DNA of 7,091 nt from CAZTLI01 sp964614375 (GCA_964614375.1 CAZTLI010000289.1:1-7091), one strand, 5' to 3'. Positions 1-6,768 are shown, numbered from the stretch's first letter. Notes: a model not told the origin generated them from the letters alone. Numbers and translations: made by a program.

Positions 1-535
1 CATCTTTCAGCGTTTTACTACCGCTCTCCACGGGAATGACCTCTGTGCCCAGCAATTTCATACGAAACACATTTGGCTGTTGACGGGCAATATCGACACT
101 TCCCATATATACATGACACTCTAAGCCGAGCAATGCCGCCGCCGTCGCGCTGGCGACCCCATGTTGTCCTGCGCCTGTTTCAGCGATGATGCGCTGTTTA
201 CCCATGCGTTTGGCTAATAATGCCTGACCGAGCGCATTATTGATTTTATGCGCGCCTGTGTGCGCTAAATCTTCCCGCTTGAGATAAATTTGCGCGCCGC
301 CGAGATGCTCACTTAAGCGCCGCGCATACGTCACAGGTGTCGGACGCCCCGTGTAGGTCGCTTGCAAAAGCGCCAGATTTTGCTGAAATTCAGCATCCGC
401 CATTGCCTCATTATAAGCAGCGGTCAGCTCGTCTAGCGCGGGAATCAACGTCTCCGGCACAAAACGCCCGCCATATTCCCCAAAATAGCCGCGTTCATCA
501 GGTACAGTTGTTGTATTCGTCTGAATGTAAGCCAT
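1..535 (-). CDS. trpB: Tryptophan synthase beta chain, 5' part (runs off left edge)
   Basis: Converts indole plus L-serine to tryptophan with pyridoxal phosphate, in a cytosolic alpha2-beta2 complex with TrpA. Only the first 178 codons lie in the window; the ORF is open to position 1, so the gene is cut by the window edge rather than broken. The protein opens MAYIQTNTTTVPDERGYFGE, followed by GGRFVPETL at about residues 22-30, typical of TrpB. The PLP lysine is K97 in the HKINNALGQALLAKRMGK block, and the catalytic glutamate is E119 in ETGAGQHG. The later NVFRMKLLG segment is also family-typical. The start at 535 is supported by AGGA seven bases upstream. It is the last operon gene visible; the remnant of a Uma2 gene ends 13 bases upstream. 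trpA would be expected further left but cannot be seen. Identification is firm. Confidence 0.97.
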   Translation of the reverse strand, partial: MAYIQTNTTTVPDERGYFGEYGGRFVPETLIPALDELTAAYNEAMADAEFQQNLALLQATYTGRPTPVTYARRLSEHLGGAQIYLKREDLAHTGAHKINNALGQALLAKRMGKQRIIAETGAGQHGVASATAAALLGLECHVYMGSVDIARQQPNVFRMKLLGTEVIPVESGSKTLKD

Positions 536-548
536 CACGTCGTCCTAA

Positions 549-918
549 TTATTCAAATAGACTCTGCAAATTCATGGTGATCCGGGCAAAATATCCGAAC
601 CAGCCAGAACAGTATCCCCACTCAACGCTTCAGGTTTGGCATCCGGTTAATAGACAGCGGCTTTTTGCCACCGCGGGTCAACGACCCGGATGAGACGCAC
701 ACCATCCCGCACCTACACATCAATTCTCTCACCCACATCACTGTATCGGTCTGTAGGCGACATGACTTCGACCACAAAATCTGGTACGAGCAAATACGGC
801 TTTTCGCGCCAGTCAGAATGTGCTACTTTTCACCATTAATGAAAGCTAATGGCGGTTCGCTGCTCAATTGCATGAATTCGTCCAGTGCCATGCCTGTTGT
901 TTCTCTCGCGACTGCCAT
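549..918 (-). pseudogene. Decayed Uma2 family (DUF820, PD-(D/E)XK nuclease-like) gene
   Basis: Translating the minus strand between trpF and trpB gives Uma2-like protein in pieces. Piece one starts at ATG 918 with GAGG eight bases upstream: MAVARETTGMALDEFMQLSS, ending ...AFINGEK before TAG at 823-825. Piece two, in another frame from about 823, reads AHSDWREKPYLLVPDFVVEV, then MSPTDRYSDVGERIDV, a TAG at 713-715, VRDGVRLIRVVDPRWQKAAVY, a TAA at 647-649, then PDAKPEALSGDTVLAGSDIL. A last frameshift leads to a tail ITMNLQSLFE and a natural stop at 549-551. PDxVVEVxSP and VVDPRW are Uma2 hallmarks. The family is usually about 190 residues, while about 120 are represented here, so some 60-70 residues seem deleted after GEK. 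The usual lysine after the VEV motif appears as R in GERIDV. Uma2 proteins are nuclease-fold proteins of unclear role. The gene is dead: one internal deletion, two nonsense codons, one 3' frameshift. Longer plus-strand reading frames here are only its antisense. Confidence 0.85.
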
Positions 919-945
919 AGCTATGTCCTCGACTTATCATCGTGT

Positions 946-1602
946 TTAACGCCGTGCCGCTTCAATGAACGCCCTAACTTTCGCGGCGTCTTTCACACCC
1001 GGCTGATCGGATTCAACGCCGCTGGCGACATCAACACCCCAGGGCTGGATCAACGCCACCCGTTCACCGACATTTTCGGGCGTCAATCCACCCGCCAGCA
1101 TCATGCGCGGTACAGCCTCTTTGACCGCTAGCGCGACTTCGATACTGGCTTCCTCGCCCGTACCGCCGTAGAGTTTTGGGTGATAGGCATCCACTAAGAT
1201 GGCTGGGATACGATCATTCGTCGGGAATTGTGCCCGGAAATAATTCACGTCTTCCAGCGCCATCGCTTTGTTCATCGGACGGATGGCTTTAAACGCTATG
1301 CCGCGTAGTTCAGCAATCATGCGATCCGATTCGTCGCCGCTGAGTTGAATGAAGTCAAGACCGGCTTTCTGTTTCACGTCGGTGATGTCGCTGTCTGTCG
1401 CATTGACGAACACGCCCACTAAAGCGGGACATCGGTCACCAAGTTGTTGTTTTAAACCAGCACAGATTTCGCGCGCAAGTTCTATACTGAGATAACGCGG
1501 ACTCGCTTTGTGAAAATTCAGCCCAATCATATCTGCGCCTGCATTCGCCACCATTAAGGCATCGTCCAGCGTGGTGACACCACAGATTTTGACTTTTGTC
1601 AT
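946..1602 (-). CDS. trpF: Phosphoribosylanthranilate isomerase
   Basis: Cytosolic TIM-barrel enzyme that isomerises N-(5'-phosphoribosyl)anthranilate to CdRP, third step of tryptophan synthesis. The 218-residue length is normal. Visible motifs: VKICGVT at residues 4-10 with C7 as the general base, GLNFHKASPRYL at 27-38, LVGVFVN at 61-67, ILVDAY at 135-140 with D138 as the general acid, LYGGTGE at 144-150, LAGGLTPENV at 169-178 and GVDVASGVE at 189-197 forming the phosphate site. The common QLHG motif reads QLSG at 86-89, a variation noted but not expected to kill the enzyme since both catalytic residues are kept. The ATG at 1602 sits just after AAAGAGACAGGACG, a modest ribosome binding region. 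It lies 97 bases downstream of trpC and 27 bases upstream of the start of the dead Uma2 gene. Identification is firm. Confidence 0.97.
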   Translation of the reverse strand: MTKVKICGVTTLDDALMVANAGADMIGLNFHKASPRYLSIELAREICAGLKQQLGDRCPALVGVFVNATDSDITDVKQKAGLDFIQLSGDESDRMIAELRGIAFKAIRPMNKAMALEDVNYFRAQFPTNDRIPAILVDAYHPKLYGGTGEEASIEVALAVKEAVPRMMLAGGLTPENVGERVALIQPWGVDVASGVESDQPGVKDAAKVRAFIEAARR

Positions 1603-1699
1603 CGTCCTGTCTCTTTCATCAGCCTGATTCGCATTGTTTACGGTTTATAACACGAATCGCTGCACTGATGGTAATGCCCGGATGCGTCCGACTCGCAAA
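1603..1699 (-). other. trpC-trpF spacer
   Basis: A 97-base gap, the longest between intact genes of the operon. It has no reading frame of note. An inverted repeat GATTCG/CGAATC (1626-1631 and 1653-1658) has a 21-base loop and no U tract, so it is not a convincing terminator. A processing or internal start site cannot be ruled in or out. Confidence 0.4.
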
Positions 1700-2512
1700 C
1701 TACCGTTTCTGCCTGCTGTAGGCGCGGACTGCTGCCGCCATATCTGCTGCTGTCACCAGTGATTCGCCGACTAATACGGCATGAGCACCCAATTCACCCA
1801 TCTGACGCACGTCATCGGCAGACATAATTCCGCTTTCTGCGACCAATGTCACATCGTCAGGGACAAGACGCGCTAAACGTTCCGTCGTCTTCAAATCGAC
1901 ACGAAACGTCCGCAAGTCACGGTTGTTGATGCCAATCACTTTGGCCTCTATCGTCAGTGCGCGTTCCATCTCGCGTTCGTTATGCACTTCAACCAGTGGA
2001 GTCATGCCGAGTCCGGTGATGAGTTCGTGCATCAGATAAAGCTGCATATTGTCCATTGTCGCGACAATGAGCAGCACGGCATCCGCGCCGCGAATTCGCG
2101 CCTCATAGACTTGATAAGGCACAACGACGAAATCTTTGCGTAAGACAGGCACATCATACGTGGTGCTGACTGCTTCCATATAGTCCAGATGCCCCTGAAA
2201 GAAGGGTTCGTCCGTCAATACAGATATCGCCGCTGCGCCATTTTCGGCATAGACCCCCGCAATCCGTAGGGGGTCAAAATCGTCAATCAACACACCTTTA
2301 CTCGGAGATGCCTTCTTAACCTCAGCAATTAAAGCCACCGTATCACGACGCAGCGCTGTCGCAAAATCGCGCGGTTGGCGCGCCGAAGCTGTCGCAAAGG
2401 TGCGGATGTCATCCAACGAAATGTCGTTTTTGCGCTTCTGCACATCTTCAATCGTGCGGGACAGGATTGTGTCGAGGATGGTATCCGTTTGCACATATGG
2501 TTTTTCAGACAT
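1700..2512 (-). CDS. trpC: Indole-3-glycerol phosphate synthase
   Basis: Closes the indole ring: CdRP to indole-3-glycerol phosphate with loss of CO2 and water, in the cytosol. Length 270 residues is normal for a stand-alone TIM-barrel IGPS; there is no fusion to TrpF, which is a separate gene downstream. Catalytic and binding residues seen by family alignment from memory: E64 and K66 in IAEVKKASPSKG, the general acid K126 in VLRKDFVV, E175 in PLVEVHNE, N196 and R198 in GINNRDL, E226-S227 in VAESGI, and the phosphate-binding AVLVGES at 245-251. The ATG (2510-2512) overlaps the trpD stop as TAATG, sharing one base, and has no strong Shine-Dalgarno of its own, so translation is probably coupled to trpD. 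Identification is firm. Confidence 0.97.
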   Translation of the reverse strand: MSEKPYVQTDTILDTILSRTIEDVQKRKNDISLDDIRTFATASARQPRDFATALRRDTVALIAEVKKASPSKGVLIDDFDPLRIAGVYAENGAAAISVLTDEPFFQGHLDYMEAVSTTYDVPVLRKDFVVVPYQVYEARIRGADAVLLIVATMDNMQLYLMHELITGLGMTPLVEVHNEREMERALTIEAKVIGINNRDLRTFRVDLKTTERLARLVPDDVTLVAESGIMSADDVRQMGELGAHAVLVGESLVTAADMAAAVRAYSRQKR

Positions 2513-3546
2513 TAGCTTGCCAGCCCACGACTGTATTCAATAAGCGCGTCTAACTTTGCCAGCGCCGCGCCACTCTTGATAGTTTCATGTGCCAATTCGA
2601 CTCCCGCTTTGAGGTCATCAACTTTGCCGGCAGCCAGCAGTGCTGCGGCTGCATTGAGGACAACGACATCATGCTTTGCGCCGTCAACTTCGCCTGTGAG
2701 CACGCCGCGCAAGATATGGGCGTTGGTGGGCGCGTCATCCCCCAGCAGCTCGGAGATATGCGTACCTTTGAAGCCCAGGTCTTGTGGATCGAGTTCGTAA
2801 GTTGTGACTTTGCCGTCTTTGAGATGGCTGATGCGATTGGGACCTGTGGTTGTGAGTTCGTCCAGACCACCATAACCATTGGCGATAATCGCCGACTTCG
2901 TGCCGAGGTCGTTTAATACGTGGGCCAGCAAGTCGGTCAAATCGGCGGCGAATACGCCCATCAACTGACGCTGCGCGCCTGCTGGATTGGTCAATGGGCC
3001 AAGAATATTGAAGATGGTGCGAATGCCCATCTGACGACGGGGACCGATGGCATGTTTCATCGCCGGATGCAATTTGACGGCAAACAGGAAACCAATGCCA
3101 ATCTCATCAACGCACTGTCCTACCTGCTCCGGGGTTAAATCGAGATTGAGGCCTAACTCTGCCAGCACGTCGGCACTGCCACATTTACTACTGGCGGCGC
3201 GATTGCCATGTTTGGCGACAGGGATACCCGCCCCGGCAGCGACAAAGGCCACGGTTGTACTGATATTGAATGTGCCAGATTTATCCCCGCCTGTGCCGCA
3301 CGTATCCAGCAAATCGGTATTGACCGTTGTTGGCACGCGATGGGCGTTGTTCCGCATGGCGCGGGCGCTGCCGACGATTTCGTCTTGAGTTTCCCCCTTC
3401 ATCCGCAGCGCCATCAGGTACGCCCCAATCTGTGCTTCGGATGCCTCGCCAGACATGATGTAGTTCATGACAGCTTCGGCCTCTTCGGGTTGCAAATGTC
3501 CGAAGCGACTGAGGATGTCAATTGCGCGTTGAATGGGTGTGGTCAT
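2512..3546 (-). CDS. trpD: Anthranilate phosphoribosyltransferase
   Basis: Transfers phosphoribose from PRPP to anthranilate, second step of the branch, cytosolic homodimer in the family. The 344-residue length is standard and there is no fused TrpG domain. Motifs: the N-terminal helical domain with GAYLMALRMKGET at about 41-53; the glycine-rich PRPP loop DTCGTGGDKSGTFN at 81-94 (GTGGD 84-88); KHGNRAASSKCGSAD at 112-126; the anthranilate-binding GPRRQMGIRT region at 168-177; NILGPLTNP at 180-188; and D229-E230 in GGLDELT, the metal-binding acidic pair. The ATG at 3546 is preceded by AGAGGA with a seven-base spacer. It follows trpG by 56 bases and its stop overlaps the trpC start by one base. 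Identification is firm. Confidence 0.97.
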   Translation of the reverse strand: MTTPIQRAIDILSRFGHLQPEEAEAVMNYIMSGEASEAQIGAYLMALRMKGETQDEIVGSARAMRNNAHRVPTTVNTDLLDTCGTGGDKSGTFNISTTVAFVAAGAGIPVAKHGNRAASSKCGSADVLAELGLNLDLTPEQVGQCVDEIGIGFLFAVKLHPAMKHAIGPRRQMGIRTIFNILGPLTNPAGAQRQLMGVFAADLTDLLAHVLNDLGTKSAIIANGYGGLDELTTTGPNRISHLKDGKVTTYELDPQDLGFKGTHISELLGDDAPTNAHILRGVLTGEVDGAKHDVVVLNAAAALLAAGKVDDLKAGVELAHETIKSGAALAKLDALIEYSRGLAS

Positions 3547-3602
3547 AATAAAGTCCTCTTGTCATTGACTATAGGAAGTCAACATACTCATTTTCTATAG
3601 CT

Positions 3603-4172
3603 CTAAAACTGGTTATCGAGAAAATTCTTCAAGATGCGCGGGCCATAGGTCGTGAGAATGCTCTCCGGGTGAAATTGTACGCCCACAACGGGATGCTGCT
3701 TGTGGCGCATCGCCATGACCTCCCCACTTTCGGTAAAGGCGGTTATCACCAGTGAGTCAGGCAGCGTGTCCTCTTTGACAATGAGACTGTGATAGCGCGT
3801 CGCCTCAAAAGGACTGGGGACACCGGTAAACAGCGGGTCACGTTTGTGATAGACCATGCTGGTTTTACCGTGCATCAACCGTTCGGCATGAGTCACGACC
3901 CCGCCATAGGCCTGCCCGATACATTGATGACCGAGACACACACCTAAAATCGGGGTCGTTTCGCCCAGGTCCCGTACAATGTCGAGTGAGACGCCGCCGT
4001 CATCTGGCGTACCCGGCCCCGGTGAAATGAGAATGTGTGATGGATGTAACCCCTTAATTTCGTCCAGCGTAATCTGATCATTGCGCGCGACGCATAACTC
4101 CGCGCCCATTTCGCCCAATGCCTGCACAAGGTTATAGGTAAAACTGTCGTAATTATCGACTACTAGAATCAT
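3603..4172 (-). CDS. trpG: Anthranilate synthase glutamine amidotransferase subunit
   Basis: Glutaminase subunit that supplies ammonia to TrpE for anthranilate synthesis; the close relative PabA does the same for PabB, and dual use cannot be excluded from sequence. With the start at 4172 the protein is 189 residues, MILVVDNYDSFTYNLVQ..., the family's usual length. The class I amidotransferase triad is complete: C79 in GVCLGHQ, H168 and E170 in GVQFHPES. The oxyanion-loop motif SPGPGTP is at 50-56. The reading frame extends to an upstream ATG at 4208, but that lies deep in the preceding gene. GGAGG at 4179-4183 is six bases from ATG 4172 and only three from the tandem ATG 4175, so 4172 is preferred. 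It overlaps the upstream phosphatase-like gene by 20 bases, suggesting translational coupling. Identification is firm; the exact choice between tandem ATGs is less so. Confidence 0.96.
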   Translation of the reverse strand: MILVVDNYDSFTYNLVQALGEMGAELCVARNDQITLDEIKGLHPSHILISPGPGTPDDGGVSLDIVRDLGETTPILGVCLGHQCIGQAYGGVVTHAERLMHGKTSMVYHKRDPLFTGVPSPFEATRYHSLIVKEDTLPDSLVITAFTESGEVMAMRHKQHPVVGVQFHPESILTTYGPRILKNFLDNQF

Positions 4173-4818
4173 CATCTTCCTCCAATTCACGCACATAGCG
4201 CGCTTCAAGTCCTTCTAAATGCAGCAAATCATTTAGCACCACAATGCGCCACCTGTCATCATCATCTCGCGCCACGGTTGTGACTGAGGAATTCGCCAGC
4301 GAAGTCGCGTACATATCGTATTCGGGGACGAGTTTTTCGAGCAGCAAATGTGTCGCTGTCGTATGGCAAATAACCGCAACAGTTTCGCCACCACCCCGCG
4401 CGGAAATATCTTCAAAAGCTGCCAGAACACGAGAGCGTACTTCACGCCGCGATTCCCCACCGGGTACTTGAAACGCCTCTGGATTAGCGTGGAGCCGTTC
4501 CCATTCAGCGGGATACCACGCCTGCATTTCTGCCAATGTTAACCCTTGCCACTGTCCGATATTGCGTTCGCGCAGGCGTTTGTCGTAAACCGGCTTGAGA
4601 CCCAGTTTTTCGCCCACAATTTCCGCCGTATCGACTGCACGACGCAAATCGCTCGAGTATAACGCGCCGGGGCCAATATTCCGCAGGTGCATCGCCAACA
4701 TTTCAGCCTGTTTCCGCCCATGTGCGTTGAGCGGAACGGCGACCCAACCCTGCCAGCGTCCATTGCGATTCCAATCCGTTTCGCCGGGACGAATGAGTAT
4801 AAAACGCTTGATTGCCAT
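4153..4818 (-). CDS. Histidine phosphatase superfamily protein with RHG changed to RPG (probable pseudoenzyme)
   Basis: A 221-residue protein of the phosphoglycerate mutase / histidine phosphatase fold. The N-terminal motif, normally RHGET with the phosphorylated histidine, reads LIRPGETDWN: R10, P11 (codon CCC), G12, E13. The other active-site positions are kept: R60 in SSDLRRA, E84 in LRERNIGQWQG, H152 in VAVICHTT, where the usual glycine after the histidine is threonine. PGGES at 119-123 is also family-typical. Without the nucleophilic histidine normal phosphotransfer is not expected, so by known chemistry this should be inactive or use another mechanism. Its place between trpE and trpG, with SD AGGAG five bases from ATG 4818 and a 20-base overlap with trpG, implies co-expression with anthranilate synthase. 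The acidic C-terminal tail ELEEDDDSSSR is coded by the trpG ribosome binding site and start region. Its role is unknown; a regulatory or scaffold role is speculation. A base-calling error (CAC to CCC) is a formal alternative. Confidence 0.9.
   Translation of the reverse strand: MAIKRFILIRPGETDWNRNGRWQGWVAVPLNAHGRKQAEMLAMHLRNIGPGALYSSDLRRAVDTAEIVGEKLGLKPVYDKRLRERNIGQWQGLTLAEMQAWYPAEWERLHANPEAFQVPGGESRREVRSRVLAAFEDISARGGGETVAVICHTTATHLLLEKLVPEYDMYATSLANSSVTTVARDDDDRWRIVVLNDLLHLEGLEARYVRELEEDDDSSSR
4179..4183 (-). promoter_or_regulatory. Ribosome binding site of trpG, inside the upstream ORF
   Basis: GGAGG on the minus strand, six bases before ATG 4172 and three before ATG 4175. It lies within the last codons of the histidine-phosphatase-like gene, whose stop is at 4153-4155, so ribosomes finishing that gene pass over it. 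Confidence 0.75.
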
Positions 4819-4887
4819 GTGCTCTCCTAAGTGTCAGGCATCGTAAAAGATGGCTGGTATTGTACCCGGCATTCCGGCTATCCCACA

Positions 4888-6408
4888 TTACATCAATCCC
4901 TGCTCGGCATATTGAATCGCTACCGCGACTGCTTTGGCCTTGTTGACACTCTCCTCATACTCTCTTGACGGGTCGCTGTCGGCGACGATACCCGCGCCCG
5001 CCTGTACATAGACGGTATCGCCTTTCATCAGCAGCGCGCGGATGGTGATACACGTATCCATAGACCCATCAAAGCTAAAGTATCCGACAGCGCCACCATA
5101 AGGGCCGCGGCGTGTGCCTTCAAGTTCTTCAATGATTTCCATGGCCCGCACTTTGGGCGCGCCACTGAGTGTTCCCGCTGGAAAAGTAGCACGGAGCAGG
5201 TCAAAGGCGTCCATGCCTTTGCGGATTTGCCCCTGCACCATGCTGACGATGTGCATCACATGCGAATACCGTTCGATGTACATCATGTTGGGCACGCTGA
5301 CCGTGCCATACTCGCAAACGCGACCCAGGTCGTTGCGTCCCAAATCAACCAGCATCACATGCTCGGCGCGTTCTTTGGGGTCATTGAGCAATTCCTCCGC
5401 CAGTGCTTCATCTTCGGCTTCGGTCTTACCCCGCGGACGTGTCCCGGCGATAGGACGAACGGTTGCGATACCGTCCTCTAGCCGCACCATCATTTCGGGC
5501 GATGCACCCAGCAGACTGAAGTCGTCACTGAATTGCAGTAGGAACATATATGGCGAAGGATTCAACGCCCGCAGCGCCCGGTAAATCATCAATGGCGATG
5601 CCGTGGTTTTGCGGCTAAAGCGCTGTGACAACACAATCTGGAAGGCATCACCTTCGCGGATATATTCTTTGCCCTGGCGCACCATGTCTTCATAGCGTTC
5701 GCGCGTCATGTTGGATTGCAAGTCGGCGTCAAGAGCTTGATTGTTTAGCGATAACCCCGCCAGGGGCTGCCCCAACGACGCGACAATATGGTCAATACGA
5801 CGAACGGCGTTGTTATAGGCGGCGTCGGGGTCACCTGTGTTATGGGCGTTTGCCAACACAATGAGTTGATGCTTTGCATGATCAAAAATCACCAGCGTGT
5901 CTGGCAGCATAAACGCGGCATCCGGCACGTCGAGTTCATCCGTCGCGGTGTCTGGCAAGCGTTCAATATAACGAACGACATCATAGCTCAAAAATCCAAC
6001 CGCGCCCCCAATCCAGCGCGGCAATCCTTCCACATAAACCGGCTGCACACGGTCAAATTCGTGTTTGATAGCTGTGAGCGGGTCTTCGCCGGGCTTCAGG
6101 GTACGTAACGTCGTTTCGCCGTGCAGGGTGCGCGTAACCTGATCGCCCTTGACCGAAATCACACCTTTTGGATTGACACCAAGAAATGAATAGCGCCCGA
6201 CCTGTTCGCCGCCTTCTACACTTTCGAGCAGAAAAGACACACTGCTGTTCTGCGTGAGTTTGAGATAGACCGATACCGGCGTTTCTAAATCCGCCAGCAG
6301 CGTGCGATAAACCGGGACGAGATCGCCCTGTTGGAAGAGTTCGTGAACTTCCTCGCGCGATGGAGAAATATCGCTGCGGGTACGCATTTGTAAGGGGAAA
6401 ACTGCCAT
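4888..6408 (-). CDS. trpE: Anthranilate synthase component I
   Basis: Chorismate-utilising subunit that with TrpG makes anthranilate, the committed step; cytosolic. With the ATG at 6408 it has 506 residues, the usual size. N-terminal half: LLES at residues 60-63, the motif tied to tryptophan feedback inhibition, followed by YSFLG. C-terminal chorismate-binding domain: YEDMVRQGKEYIREGDAFQI at about 239-258, NPSPYMF at 283-289, RPIAGTRPRG at 318-327, AEHVMLVDLGRNDLGRV at 348-364, GTLSGAPKVRAMEII at 412-426, GGAVGYFSFDG at 438-448 and AGAGIVADSDP at 470-480. The frame can extend to GTG 6417, but AGGAG at 6417-6421 lies exactly eight bases before ATG 6408 and overlaps that GTG, so ATG 6408 is chosen. 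PabB or PhnA-type relatives share the domain, but LLES, the T-box and the neighbours settle on TrpE. Transcription is predicted to be governed by the leader just upstream. Confidence 0.97.
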   Translation of the reverse strand: MAVFPLQMRTRSDISPSREEVHELFQQGDLVPVYRTLLADLETPVSVYLKLTQNSSVSFLLESVEGGEQVGRYSFLGVNPKGVISVKGDQVTRTLHGETTLRTLKPGEDPLTAIKHEFDRVQPVYVEGLPRWIGGAVGFLSYDVVRYIERLPDTATDELDVPDAAFMLPDTLVIFDHAKHQLIVLANAHNTGDPDAAYNNAVRRIDHIVASLGQPLAGLSLNNQALDADLQSNMTRERYEDMVRQGKEYIREGDAFQIVLSQRFSRKTTASPLMIYRALRALNPSPYMFLLQFSDDFSLLGASPEMMVRLEDGIATVRPIAGTRPRGKTEAEDEALAEELLNDPKERAEHVMLVDLGRNDLGRVCEYGTVSVPNMMYIERYSHVMHIVSMVQGQIRKGMDAFDLLRATFPAGTLSGAPKVRAMEIIEELEGTRRGPYGGAVGYFSFDGSMDTCITIRALLMKGDTVYVQAGAGIVADSDPSREYEESVNKAKAVAVAIQYAEQGLM

Positions 6409-6416
6409 TTGCAACA

Positions 6417-6421
6417 CTCCT
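6417..6421 (-). promoter_or_regulatory. Ribosome binding site of trpE
   Basis: AGGAG on the minus strand, eight bases before ATG 6408. It decides the trpE start against the in-frame GTG at 6417, which overlaps it. It lies downstream of the leader terminator, outside the hairpin, so control looks transcriptional rather than by hiding this site. Confidence 0.8.
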
Positions 6422-6435
6422 GAACCAGACCAAAT

Positions 6436-6477
6436 AAAAAAGCCCTCAAATCATCCACAGGGACGAGATAGGACTCT
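6436..6477 (-). terminator. Leader terminator competing with the antiterminator
   Basis: Outer stem AGAGTCCT (6470-6477) can pair with AGGGCTTT (6439-6446) using G-U pairs; inner stem TCGTCC (6461-6466) pairs with GGATGA (6451-6456) around loop CTGT. Six U follow at 6436-6441. The 5' strands overlap the antiterminator helices, so the two folds exclude each other. It ends 27 bases before the trpE start. Confidence 0.8.
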
Positions 6478-6492
6478 CGCGGTGCCACCCTG
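6458..6492 (-). promoter_or_regulatory. T-box antiterminator with AGGGTGGCACCGCG box
   Basis: The canonical T-box sequence AGGGTGGCACCGCG is at 6478-6491. Helix A1 pairs CAGGG (6488-6492) with CCCTG (6458-6462). The seven-base bulge UGGCACC (6481-6487) is the site that binds the tRNA acceptor end. Helix A2 pairs GCGAGA (6475-6480) with TCTCGT (6463-6468), one G-U pair, loop GTCCTA. The two 3' strands are contiguous, as in the classic fold. Confidence 0.93.
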
Positions 6493-6495
6493 GTT

Positions 6496-6516
6496 AAGCA
6501 AGTGTTGTGCTTGCTT
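6496..6516 (-). promoter_or_regulatory. T-box stem III hairpin
   Basis: Perfect seven-pair hairpin, AAGCAAG (6510-6516) with CTTGCTT (6496-6502), loop CACAACA. It lies three bases before the antiterminator, the usual place of stem III. Confidence 0.85.
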
Positions 6517-6620
6517 CACTCAATGGGTACAAATGATGGTTTATACCCCGCGCTATGATAACGGTGCGCTCTCCGTCACAGACTACTTGTATCACACGTT
6601 CGCCTGTGCAACTCCCCGAC

Positions 6621-6623
6621 CCA
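6621..6623 (-). promoter_or_regulatory. T-box specifier codon UGG (Trp)
   Basis: On the minus strand the 3' side of the stem I internal loop reads CGAATGGGTC. UGG followed by a purine sits where the specifier is expected, just below the ACATCA/TGATGT helix, and matches the tryptophan operon downstream. Confidence 0.88.
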
Positions 6624-6739
6624 TTCGACATCAGCGTATGTGCCGCCTTCACAGCAACTGGCGGCTCTCTGAACACCGTTTTGATGTGTACTCTTTCGGT
6701 TCACAGTTTTTGGCAAGATATGTGGTTGTTATGCGGCAT

Positions 6740-6768
6740 ACGGTAAACGGTTTTCAAATTCCTGTCAA
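6740..6768 (-). promoter_or_regulatory. Candidate trp promoter close to the T-box
   Basis: A perfect TTGACA (6763-6768) is followed after 17 bases by TACCGT (6740-6745), a weak -10 with three matches to TATAAT. Transcription would start near 6733, about 27 bases before stem I, a natural distance for a T-box leader. The poor -10 keeps this uncertain. Confidence 0.45.

Larger units (their letters stand above)
6436..6706 (-). ncRNA. T-box riboswitch leader, tRNA-Trp specific
   Basis: The RNA upstream of trpE has the full T-box architecture. Stem I: basal pairs CTGTG (6702-6706) with CACAG (6604-6608) and CCGA (6696-6699) with TCGG (6616-6619). The specifier loop is flanked above by ACATCA (6682-6687) pairing with TGATGT (6628-6633), and holds AGAGTAC on its 5' side and UGG (6621-6623), the Trp codon, on its 3' side. 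The distal helix GCCGCC (6660-6665) pairs with GGCGGC (6642-6647), preceded by the AGAGA bulge and capped by a 12-base loop. A CCGTTATC motif near 6561 marks the stem II region. Stem III is AAGCAAG/CTTGCTT. The antiterminator and terminator are listed separately. By the known mechanism, uncharged tRNA-Trp pairs with UGG and with the UGGCACC bulge, favouring read-through into trpE. The exact 5' end of the transcript is not known. Confidence 0.95.

Noticed and set aside
665..949. Plus-strand 94-codon reading frame between trpB and trpF
   Set aside because: It is the antisense of the Uma2 remnant and the end of trpF; the protein resembles no family and the minus strand explains the sequence fully.
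1626..1658. Inverted repeat GATTCG/CGAATC between trpC and trpF as an internal terminator
   Set aside because: Only six pairs, a 21-base loop and no U tract on the minus strand.
4173..4208. Longer trpG start at 4208
   Set aside because: It would add 12 non-family residues and ignore the GGAGG placed right before the tandem ATGs at 4175 and 4172.
4153..4818. Calling the phosphatase-like gene an active phosphoglycerate mutase or cobalamin/alpha-ribazole phosphatase
   Set aside because: The catalytic RHG histidine is proline, and the trp context gives no support for those substrates.
5114..5584. Plus-strand 156-codon reading frame inside trpE
   Set aside because: Low-complexity Ser/Arg-rich shadow of the conserved chorismate-binding domain of trpE on the other strand.
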